From Ruminococcaceae bacterium UBA6855 (GTDB lineage Bacteria > Bacillota > Clostridia > Oscillospirales > Acutalibacteraceae), in contig DKDF01000074.1 of the NCBI GenBank assembly GCA_002451755.1, positions 1 through 17,006 of the forward strand: a DNA stretch of 17,006 nt. The letters are read 5' to 3'. Both the position numbers and the translations under genes were made by a program. This document shows, piece by piece, positions 10,975 through 17,006 of the stretch. The notes under the pieces are model-generated. The model ran no database searches. It was not told where the DNA came from and worked only from the letters and a program-made list of their open reading frames with translations. Each line of letters starts with the position of its first letter. Position 1 is the first letter of the stretch.

Positions 10975-12567
10975 TTACAGTGTCTCGAATCTCTTTACGC
11001 CTTTGCGCTTGAGTCTTGAAAAGGATATCGCGGTTATTATCGCTATGACCGCCGTCGCGATCATCAGCGCGAACACATTCGGCAGTACCTGCACCGCGAA
11101 CAGATAGACAGCGACGAGCACGATGATATACGCCCAGCCGAGGCACATCGCAAGCATGATGCCGAGGCTCTGCTTGACCGCTCCGCTCTCGCTGCTCCAG
11201 GTGAGGTTAGGCATCCTGATATTCACTCTGAGCCCCGAAACGGCGCACAGGAGCGTGAATATCTGCGGCAGGATAATCATGACTACCATTGTTAGAAGCT
11301 CCGGCTTGAGGGCAATACAGAAGCATATGCTGCATATCAGCGCGGGAACGGCGGTGAATAGCATATGGAGCTTCAGCTTCGCTCTGAGAATCTGCCACGA
11401 GGTGACGGGGAGCGAGCGGGCTATCCAGAGGCTCTTGCCCTCGAGGGATATCGCGGGCGCGGTGAGTATATTCATCGAAGAGAGCAGGCATAAAAGTAAG
11501 CACGCAAATGTCGGGGCGTATTCCAGCAATTCCTCGTCCATTCGGGTGACAACTCCGATAAACCAGTCGCTTTTTATCAGCGAGAAAACGGCGACGGCTA
11601 TCATAAACAGCGCGCCGAGCGAGCAGTTGAGCATATAAGACGGGCTCGAGAGAAAGTGGTTTATCTCGCGGCGCAGAAGCGCGCGGTCGGTGCCCTGCTG
11701 CTTGACCGTCTTCTCTTTGTAGACCGTCTTTGCGGTCTTTCCGCTGCTCGTGACGAGCTTTAAGAACGTGCGCGACATTATGAGCCATGTCGCGGCGAGC
11801 AAGGCGAGAATAATGAGCGAAATTATAATCGTCGGGAGAACATCGCCCGCGAATGCCTTGCCGAAAATATAGAGCGGATAGGCGGACGCGCGTACCTTTG
11901 CGGCAACAGCCGCGCTGTTCGCGACGATGCCGGTGATTATCTCGTTCGCCCTGAAGTAGACATAGTAGTAGCCGCCGAGGAACGCTATTGAAACTATAAC
12001 TGTTATAATGCTCTTGTTTTTTAATTTAACAGCGATTTTTGCAACGACCCAGCCGAGTATGCATGACAGTATAAGCACAAGAACAGTCACCATAACGGCC
12101 ATTATAACGGCTGTTATGCCGGATATTCCGGGGTGCGCGGTTATGAAATACACGCCGACGGCGGGGATTACCACAACGCCCGAATACATCAGCCCCATGA
12201 GATAGACTCCGATGAGGCGCGCCGCCATGATATCGCGCACGGGGATTGGCATCGAGAGCAGAAGGTCGTTGTCCTTTGCGTCATAGAGGCTCGAATATGT
12301 GTTGAACACGCTGCCGAAAACGCCGAAAAGCGCGGCGGTAGCGCCCATAATGGCAAAATAGAGCCAGCTCATGCCGAAAGTTATCAGCGGGCGCATCGAA
12401 TATGACATATAGCAGAACATTCCGCCGATGGCAAAAATCATGAGCAGTATGAACAGCACTATCGAGAATGTCGCCGAGCGTGCAGATTTGCCCTTGCCCG
12501 TCTTGCGGTCAACAAAGAAGCTTTTATTGAGTTCGAGAAGCTGTTTTTTTATCAGTGTTTTCAGCAT
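10975..12567 (-). CDS. ABC transporter permease (ABC-2-like exporter, about 12 spans)
   Basis: The 530-residue protein is almost wholly hydrophobic apart from a basic N-terminus, a central loop (about 285-310, with KTAKTVYKEKTVKQQGTDRA) and a basic C-terminus. About twelve membrane spans can be counted, six on each side of the central loop. The stretch NTYSSLYDAKDNDLLLSMPI near residue 100 is typical of a Firmicute group of large ABC-2-like permeases usually annotated as putative ABC exporters. The ATG overlaps the end of the ATPase gene by seven bases and follows GGAGGGAGAAGA, so the two are translated together and form one transporter. The substrate cannot be read from the sequence; related systems export peptides, lipids or antibiotics. 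Confidence 0.85.
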   Translation of the reverse strand: MLKTLIKKQLLELNKSFFVDRKTGKGKSARSATFSIVLFILLMIFAIGGMFCYMSYSMRPLITFGMSWLYFAIMGATAALFGVFGSVFNTYSSLYDAKDNDLLLSMPIPVRDIMAARLIGVYLMGLMYSGVVVIPAVGVYFITAHPGISGITAVIMAVMVTVLVLILSCILGWVVAKIAVKLKNKSIITVIVSIAFLGGYYYVYFRANEIITGIVANSAAVAAKVRASAYPLYIFGKAFAGDVLPTIIISLIILALLAATWLIMSRTFLKLVTSSGKTAKTVYKEKTVKQQGTDRALLRREINHFLSSPSYMLNCSLGALFMIAVAVFSLIKSDWFIGVVTRMDEELLEYAPTFACLLLCLLSSMNILTAPAISLEGKSLWIARSLPVTSWQILRAKLKLHMLFTAVPALICSICFCIALKPELLTMVVMIILPQIFTLLCAVSGLRVNIRMPNLTWSSESGAVKQSLGIMLAMCLGWAYIIVLVAVYLFAVQVLPNVFALMIATAVIAIITAISFSRLKRKGVKRFETL

Positions 12568-13274
12568 TCTTCTCCCTCCAGTTCGAGGAACACGTTCTCA
12601 AGGCTGGAGTCGCCCTTGACCTCTTCCATTGTGCCGGAGCGGATGAGCTTTCCGCTTTTTATTATCGCGACCTTGTCGCAGAGTTTTTCGGCAACTTCGA
12701 GCACATGGGTCGAGAAGAATATTGCGCCGCCTGAGTTGCAGACCTCGCGCATCATGCCCTTTAACAAATGCGATGCGGCGGGATCAAGACCGACGAAGGG
12801 CTCGTCCATGATAATTAACTTGGGCTCGTGGATCCATGCGGAGATTATCGCGAGCTTCTGCTTCATGCCGTGGGAATACGCCGAGATAGGCTGCGCGAGG
12901 TCGGCGGTCAGCCCGAACATATCGGCATATTTATGTATGCGCTCGCGGCGGTCGTCGGCGCTGACGCCGAAAATATCCGCGATGAAGTTCAGATATTTTA
13001 TTCCCGTCATGTATTCGTAGAGGTCGGGATTGTCGGGAATATAGGCTATGATTTTCTTGCAGGCGAGCGGGTCATCTTTTATCGAGATGCCGTTTATCGT
13101 TATCTCGCCCTCGTCGAACTGCAAAATGCCGACAACGGATTTGAGCGTTGTGGTTTTACCTGCGCCGTTGTGGCCGATGAATCCGTATATCTCGCCGGGC
13201 GCGATATGCAGCGTCAGGTCGTCAACAGCCTTTTTCTCGCCGTAGGTTTTGGTCAGGTTTTTGATGTTAAGCAT
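12561..13274 (-). CDS. ABC transporter ATP-binding protein
   Basis: This 237-residue ATPase powers the permease encoded just downstream. It has Walker A GHNGAGKTT at 34-42, signature YSHGMKQK at 133-140 (the LSGGQ variant common in ABC-2 exporters), Walker B LIIMDEPF at 153-160, D-loop GLDP at 162-165 and switch His190. The Q-loop position reads AYIPDNP, without the usual glutamine, as seen in this subfamily. AAAAGGAG lies six bases before the ATG. It has its own promoter at 13325-13353, and a small stem lies just upstream of the binding site at 13289-13304. Confidence 0.95.
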   Translation of the reverse strand: MLNIKNLTKTYGEKKAVDDLTLHIAPGEIYGFIGHNGAGKTTTLKSVVGILQFDEGEITINGISIKDDPLACKKIIAYIPDNPDLYEYMTGIKYLNFIADIFGVSADDRRERIHKYADMFGLTADLAQPISAYSHGMKQKLAIISAWIHEPKLIIMDEPFVGLDPAASHLLKGMMREVCNSGGAIFFSTHVLEVAEKLCDKVAIIKSGKLIRSGTMEEVKGDSSLENVFLELEGEEC

Positions 13275-13288
13275 AATGTCTCCTTTTC

Positions 13289-13304
13289 GTCCGCCGGGGC
13301 GGAC
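13289..13304 (-). promoter_or_regulatory. leader hairpin next to the ATPase ribosome binding site
   Basis: GTCCGC pairs with GCGGAC around a CCCG loop, ending four bases before the AAGGAG of the ATPase gene. It could modulate translation or stabilise the mRNA; function is inference. Confidence 0.3.
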
Positions 13305-13324
13305 AGATATCTTTTCCCTTTTCT

Positions 13325-13353
13325 ATATTAGTATATTTTACGCTGCCGGTCAA
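13325..13353 (-). promoter_or_regulatory. sigma-A promoter of the ABC ATPase/permease operon
   Basis: On the minus strand TTGACC and TAATAT are separated by 17 bases, about 50 bases before the ATG. The -35 lies in the loop and right arm of a GCCGG-attga-CCGGC stem that follows the upstream gene's stop. Confidence 0.6.
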
Positions 13354-13365
13354 TCCGGCGGTGAT

Positions 13366-14121
13366 TTATTTTACGAACTCTTTACAAATCGCCGCGAATT
13401 TCTTTTCGCTCGGTATCTCGTGCGTTATGAACTTTCCGTTATAGAACAGCGAAAACGCGGTATAGGCGCAGGGCGCGTTTTGAGCCTGCTCGCGCGATGA
13501 GATATGCACGGCGCTCAGCGGAAGATTCATATCGTTTGCCATGTTTTCAATTAGCGGAACATATTTCGCCGTAAACGGGCACTGGCTTGTATAAAATATC
13601 TCGAACCCGCTGCCGTCAGTCTGAGCGCTCTTTGCCTGTTCGCGAAAGCGCGGAGCGGGCGCGGACGGGTCAAACGGCAGATACATCAGCTCGAAATACG
13701 GCTCTGCCGAATCGGCTTTTATGAAGCCCTTATATTTCAGATACTTCGGGTCGGCGAGAAAACCGCGCTTCTTCGCCGACGAGAGTATGCAAAGCCCCGA
13801 TTTGCCCTTTTCGCGGCTGTCGCGGATACATTCGTTGAGCAGGTCGTTTGAATATCCGTGCCCCTTGAAAGAGCCGGAGACCCAGAGACAGTCGATGAAC
13901 ATATAGCCGGGCGCGTCTATCGGCGCCCATGCATTTTCGGCGGGGATATATTCAATAAAACACTTCCCGCGCGCGTCGGCTTTTAAAAATACCAGACCGT
14001 CGCCGAGCCTTTCGGCAAGCCACTGCTTTTTTGCAATGACCTGCGGGTCCTTGGCGTTTGATATAGCGCAGCATATGTGCTCGCTCTCGAGATTTTCGGG
14101 TGACAGGCGAATGTAGTCCAT
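13366..14121 (-). CDS. YoaP-like GNAT acetyltransferase with C-terminal YoaP domain
   Basis: The 251-residue product equals Bacillus YoaP in length and layout. An N-terminal GNAT domain (about 1-150) carries the acetyl-CoA motif VSGSFKGHGYSNDLLNECI at 81-99. After a proline-rich linker a second domain begins with FEIFYTSQCPFTAKYVPLI (about 173-191), which looks like a thioredoxin-type strand and helix with one cysteine (Cys181) and ends in FYNGKFITHEIPSEKKF. The ATG at 14121 follows TTGGAGGACGCC; an upstream TTG overlaps this site and is unlikely. The substrate is unknown. It has a separate promoter whose start region is covered by two palindromes, so it is probably under a dedicated repressor. 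I see no regulator gene beside it. The ABC ATPase gene downstream has its own promoter. Confidence 0.88.
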   Translation of the reverse strand: MDYIRLSPENLESEHICCAISNAKDPQVIAKKQWLAERLGDGLVFLKADARGKCFIEYIPAENAWAPIDAPGYMFIDCLWVSGSFKGHGYSNDLLNECIRDSREKGKSGLCILSSAKKRGFLADPKYLKYKGFIKADSAEPYFELMYLPFDPSAPAPRFREQAKSAQTDGSGFEIFYTSQCPFTAKYVPLIENMANDMNLPLSAVHISSREQAQNAPCAYTAFSLFYNGKFITHEIPSEKKFAAICKEFVK

Positions 14122-14139
14122 GGCGTCCTCCAATAATAA

Positions 14140-14173
14140 TTATAAAACGCTTGTTTTATAACAACTGTTATAA
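14140..14173 (-). promoter_or_regulatory. two nested palindromes over the transcription start of the YoaP-like gene
   Basis: TTATAAAAC-GCTT-GTTTTATAA (14140-14161) is a perfect 9+9 palindrome. TTATAACA-AC-TGTTATAA (14156-14173) is a perfect 8+8 palindrome that shares TTATAA with the first. Both lie directly downstream of, and touch, the -10 box, the classic repressor position. Confidence 0.65.
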
Positions 14174-14200
14174 TTATATCACACTTTTTGCCGATGTCAA
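14173..14200 (-). promoter_or_regulatory. sigma-A promoter of the YoaP-like gene
   Basis: On the minus strand a consensus TTGACA (14200-14195) and a consensus TATAAT (14178-14173) are 16 bases apart. Both hexamers are perfect, so the promoter should be strong unless repressed. Confidence 0.75.
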
Positions 14201-14274
14201 CAATGCAGATTAAAAATGATATTTGTCGAATTGAGCTTTGTATTTTCGCCCTGAGCCGCCATTTTACACTGAAT

Positions 14275-14324
14275 AAAAAATAACCGCCGCGAACTTTCAA
14301 ATGAAAGATACTGCGGCGGTTATT
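14275..14324 (-). terminator. terminator of the ABC exporter operon and transposase relic
   Basis: AATAACCGCCGC at 14279-14290 is the exact inverse of GCGGCGGTTATT at 14313-14324, with an inner CTTTCA/TGAAAG pairing. On the minus strand the stem is followed by TTTTTTATTC. It sits 11 bases beyond the last stop of the relic. The unusually long perfect arms might instead belong to the mobile element that left the relic. Confidence 0.8.
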
Positions 14325-14334
14325 CGGCTGTTTT

Positions 14335-14632
14335 TCAATCCTGATGCAATTCGTCCTCAGCCCATTTGATCGGGTTGTCGTCAATATATTGCCATTTGAT
14401 TTGATAATCGTATTCGTTACGGATTATATGGTCATAAAAACCTTTTTGCCAAATTGATTTTTTGACTTGCTTAGTTACGGAACATTTGAACTGTTGTATT
14501 ATGCGGCTGACCTACGGCAATGCGTGACAATATGGGCTTTCTGTCATCTATGCAAATTGTGATAAAATATGTTCCGTTTTGCGAATAGTCGTAGTTTTTC
14601 AGCCTGTTGGGCTTTCTTCTCCGTTGTTCCAT
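14335..14632 (-). pseudogene. RAYT (REP-associated tyrosine transposase) relic with internal deletion
   Basis: The minus-strand ATG at 14632 opens a frame reading RRRKPNRLKNYDYSQNGTYF then ITICIDDRKPILSRI, the standard N-terminus of IS200-like REP transposases. After about 45 residues the match breaks at AVGQ, and the frame stops at 14471. A second frame resumes at about 14515 with RIIQQFKCSVTKQVKKSIW, then QKGFYDHIIRNEYDYQIKW, and QYIDDNPIKWAEDELHQD before a TGA at 14335, the standard C-terminus. The central part with the HUH metal site is missing and the two ends are in different frames, so the gene is dead. About 98 codons remain of the usual 160-200. The start lies 10 bases after the ABC exporter stop, so the element inserted at the operon's 3' end. 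Confidence 0.85.
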
Positions 14633-14642
14633 GGCATATATT

Positions 14643-16373
14643 TCACTGCGCAAACTGGCTGTTGTAGAGCTTCGTATAGAATCCGTTCTTTGCGAGCAGC
14701 TCTTCATGCGTGCCCTGCTCGGCGACCTTGCCGTCTTTCATGACGAGAATGCAGTCGGCGTGGCGGATGGTCGAGAGTCTGTGCGCCACGACGAACGAGG
14801 TGCGCCCCTGCATGAGCGTGTTGAACGCATCCTGAACTTTCAATTCCGTTCTGGTGTCTATCGATGAAGTCGCCTCGTCGAGAATGAGCATCGGCGGCTT
14901 CATGAGCATGACTCGCGCGATGCAGAGCAGCTGTCTTTCGCCCTCGGAGAGTCCGTCGTCGTCGCCGATGACGGTGTCGTAGCCGTTCTTGAGGCGCTTT
15001 ATAAAGCTGTGAGCGCGTGCCGCCTTGGCGGCGGCAATTATCTCTTCGTCTGTGGCGTCGGGTTTACCGAACGCTATATTCTCGCGGACTGTGCCGTTCT
15101 TTATCCAGGTGTCCTGGAGCACCATGCCGAAATGGTGTCTGAGGCTGTGGCGCGTGATGTCATTTATATTCTCGCCGTCAACCTTTATGCTGCCGCCGTC
15201 AACGTCGTAGAAGCGGAGCAGGAGATTGATAAGCGTAGTCTTGCCGCATCCTGTCGGACCGACAACGGCTATTGTCTTGCCGGACGGAGCGAAGAAATCG
15301 AAGCCGTCGATGAGCTTTTTGCTCTTGTCATATGAGAAGCGGACATTGTCGAACTCCACGCTTCCTTCGGGATCGCTGAGCGCCGAGCACTTTTCGTCCG
15401 ATTCCTCGGGCTTTTCGTCTATGAGCTCGAATATTCTTGCCGCGCAGGCGAGCGCATTTTGCAGCTCCGTCACGACGCCGGAAATCTCGTTGAACGGCTT
15501 TGTGTACTGGTTCGAGTAGGCGAGGAAGCTGACGAATCCGCCGACGGTCACCATACCGCCGATAGCGAATATTCCGCCCATGAGCCCGACTACGGCGTAG
15601 ATGAGATTGTTGATAAATCTGGTGGTCGGGTTTGTAAGCGACGAGAAGAATATGGATTTGAGCGAATATTTGCGCAGCTTTTCATTGCTCTCGTCAAATC
15701 TTTCAACCGCTCTGTCTTCATAAGAAAACGCCTGAACGGTTTTTTGATTCTGTATCATCTCGTTGATGAGCGCGGTCTGCTCGCCGCGGGTCTCGGACTG
15801 CTTTTTGAACATCGAATAAGTGCGCCTGGCTATAAAACGCGCCGTGAACAGCGATATCGGGGTCAGCACTACGACCGCGAGGGTGATGAGCGGCGATATA
15901 GTGAGCATGAAAACGAGAGTCACGGCTATCGTGACAACGCCCGTGAACAGCTGAGAGAAGCCGAGAATCAGTCCGTCGGCAAACTGCTCCGCGTCCGCAG
16001 TTATGCGGCTCACAATGTCGCCGTAGGGGTGGGAGTCGGCGAACGCCACGGGCAGGGTCTGCATATGCGAAAACGCCTTTGAACGTATATCGCGCACGGT
16101 GTTATAGGCTATGCGGTTGTTGATGATGTTCATCACCCACTGGAGCACTCCGCCGACTATGGCACAGATCAGAATGCCGAAGAGGCACTTCTTTATGACT
16201 TCAAAATCAACGTTGCCGTGCAGCTTTATTCCGTCTATCGCGCGTCCGGCGAGAACGGGGATATAGAGCGAGAGAATGACGCTTGCAACGGAGAGGACGA
16301 GCGAAAGAAACAGCAGAAGCTTCGAGCGGCCGATGACCGCGATAACTCGCTTGAAAACGGTTTTGTTCTTCAC
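14643..16373 (-). CDS. ABC exporter half-transporter with canonical Walker B and switch His
   Basis: This 576-residue protein has an N-terminal membrane domain with six spans (about 18-300) and a C-terminal ATPase: Walker A GPTGCGKTT at 372-380, Q-loop MVLQDTW, signature LSEGE at 475-479, Walker B MLILDEATSSID with Glu500, and switch VAHRLS with His531. The signature carries Glu in place of the usual Gly-Gln, whereas the catalytic Glu and His are intact. GTG at 16373 is the start, with AAGGAGG ten bases upstream inside the end of the preceding gene; the two genes are two bases apart. With that partner it should form a heterodimeric multidrug- or lipid-type exporter like BmrCD or TM287/288. 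The substrate is unknown. Confidence 0.93.
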   Translation of the reverse strand: MKNKTVFKRVIAVIGRSKLLLFLSLVLSVASVILSLYIPVLAGRAIDGIKLHGNVDFEVIKKCLFGILICAIVGGVLQWVMNIINNRIAYNTVRDIRSKAFSHMQTLPVAFADSHPYGDIVSRITADAEQFADGLILGFSQLFTGVVTIAVTLVFMLTISPLITLAVVVLTPISLFTARFIARRTYSMFKKQSETRGEQTALINEMIQNQKTVQAFSYEDRAVERFDESNEKLRKYSLKSIFFSSLTNPTTRFINNLIYAVVGLMGGIFAIGGMVTVGGFVSFLAYSNQYTKPFNEISGVVTELQNALACAARIFELIDEKPEESDEKCSALSDPEGSVEFDNVRFSYDKSKKLIDGFDFFAPSGKTIAVVGPTGCGKTTLINLLLRFYDVDGGSIKVDGENINDITRHSLRHHFGMVLQDTWIKNGTVRENIAFGKPDATDEEIIAAAKAARAHSFIKRLKNGYDTVIGDDDGLSEGERQLLCIARVMLMKPPMLILDEATSSIDTRTELKVQDAFNTLMQGRTSFVVAHRLSTIRHADCILVMKDGKVAEQGTHEELLAKNGFYTKLYNSQFAQ

Positions 16374-16375
16374 GG

Positions 16376-17006
16376 TTACGCATCCTCCTTTTCAAGCTGT
16401 GAATCGAAAATTTCTTTGTAGACCTCGCACGAGCGCAGAAGCTCGTCGTTCGTGCCCATGCCGACTATCTCGCCCTCGTCGAGGACAACTATGGTATCGG
16501 CGTTTCTTATTGCCGCAACGCGCTGGGACACGGTTATAACAGTCGGGGCGAAGTCGGTGTTTCTAAGCGCCTTGTTCAGCGCCGCGCCGGTGGCGTAGTC
16601 GAGTGCGCTCGCCGCATCGTCGAGGATGAGCACCTCGGGCTTTCTGACAAGTGCGCGGGCTATAGTCATTCTTTGGCGCTGACCGCCCGAGAGGTTCTTG
16701 CCCTCCTGTTCGAGGACGAAGTCGAGCTGTCCGCTCTTGTCCTCTATCATCTGCTTTGCCTGCGCCGTTTCGAGTGCCTGCCAGATCTCTTCGTCTGTGG
16801 CGTCCTGCTTGCCGAAGCGGATGTTATCCCTGACAGTGCCGGCGAACAGGGCTTTTTTCTGCGAGACAACGCCTATTTTCGAGCGCAGAGCCTTTGTGTC
16901 GTAGTCGCGCACGTCAACGCCGTCAACGAGCACGCATCCGCCGGTGACATCGTAGAATCGCGGGATAAGATTGACGAGCGAGGTTTTGCCCGAGCCGGTC
17001 GAGCCG
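16376..17006 (-). CDS. ABC exporter half-transporter with degenerate ATP site (N-terminus outside window)
   Basis: Only the last 209 residues are in the window, from Walker A GSTGSGKTSLV at the right edge. Then come the Q-loop GVVSQKKALFAG, a consensus signature LSGGQRQRMTIARAL, Walker B VLILDDAASALD and a switch region VSQRVAAIR. The catalytic Glu after Walker B is replaced by Asp and the switch His by Gln. This is the pattern of the degenerate subunit in heterodimeric exporters such as TM287. The stop at 16376 lies two bases before the start of the partner gene. The membrane domain and promoter lie beyond 17006. Confidence 0.93.
   Translation of the reverse strand, partial: GSTGSGKTSLVNLIPRFYDVTGGCVLVDGVDVRDYDTKALRSKIGVVSQKKALFAGTVRDNIRFGKQDATDEEIWQALETAQAKQMIEDKSGQLDFVLEQEGKNLSGGQRQRMTIARALVRKPEVLILDDAASALDYATGAALNKALRNTDFAPTVITVSQRVAAIRNADTIVVLDEGEIVGMGTNDELLRSCEVYKEIFDSQLEKEDA

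Noticed and set aside
14279..14324. 12-bp inverted repeat as a terminal repeat of an insertion sequence
   Set aside because: IS200-like and RAYT elements lack such terminal repeats, and the T-run on the minus strand makes a terminator the simpler reading.

Overview
The window looks like chromosomal core DNA of an endospore-forming Firmicute, most likely a moderately high-GC member of the Clostridia (Oscillospirales-like; this is inference). The evidence is the germination protease gene gpr next to and divergent from rpsT, a spoVAE gene, many AAGGAGG-type ribosome binding sites, and sigma-A promoters with 16-17 bp spacers. Genes run in both directions and are separated by strong intrinsic terminators, two of which look bidirectional.

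Layout. Positions 1-525 hold two tentative scraps at the left edge, a 31-residue membrane peptide gene on the minus strand, and a cluster of TGTAAC/GTTACA direct repeats. Positions 526-1766 hold gpr (-) and rpsT (+). Positions 1887-2184 hold a well-delimited gene for an unknown 59-residue membrane-anchored cysteine-rich protein. Next come spoVAE (-), acpP (+) and nagA (+). Positions 4228-8800 look like one transcription unit: polA, a low-molecular-weight phosphatase, rimI and tsaD. It is followed by a strongly codon-biased GTP-type PEP carboxykinase gene with its own promoter (8819-10739).

From 10740 onward everything reads on the minus strand. A REP-like hairpin pair and a bidirectional terminator come first. 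Then come an ABC-2 type ATPase/permease pair (10975-13274), a YoaP-like acetyltransferase whose promoter is covered by two nested palindromes, and a RAYT (REP-associated tyrosine transposase) relic with a large internal deletion. The window ends in a two-gene heterodimeric ABC exporter whose left half runs off the right edge.

How the genes fit together: gpr and spoVAE serve spore germination (SASP breakdown and dipicolinate handling). rpsT, rimI and tsaD serve translation, acpP lipid synthesis, nagA amino-sugar recovery, polA DNA repair and replication, and pckG the PEP/oxaloacetate node. The two ABC systems are exporters of unknown substrate. I found no complete new defence or mobile system. 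The observations most worth following are the two small membrane proteins, the REP/RAYT remnants, the operator-like palindromes before the YoaP-like gene, a terminator placed as a possible nagA attenuator, a probable ATT start for rimI, and the asymmetric catalytic sites of the exporter. No tRNA, CRISPR array, known riboswitch or intact insertion sequence was seen.
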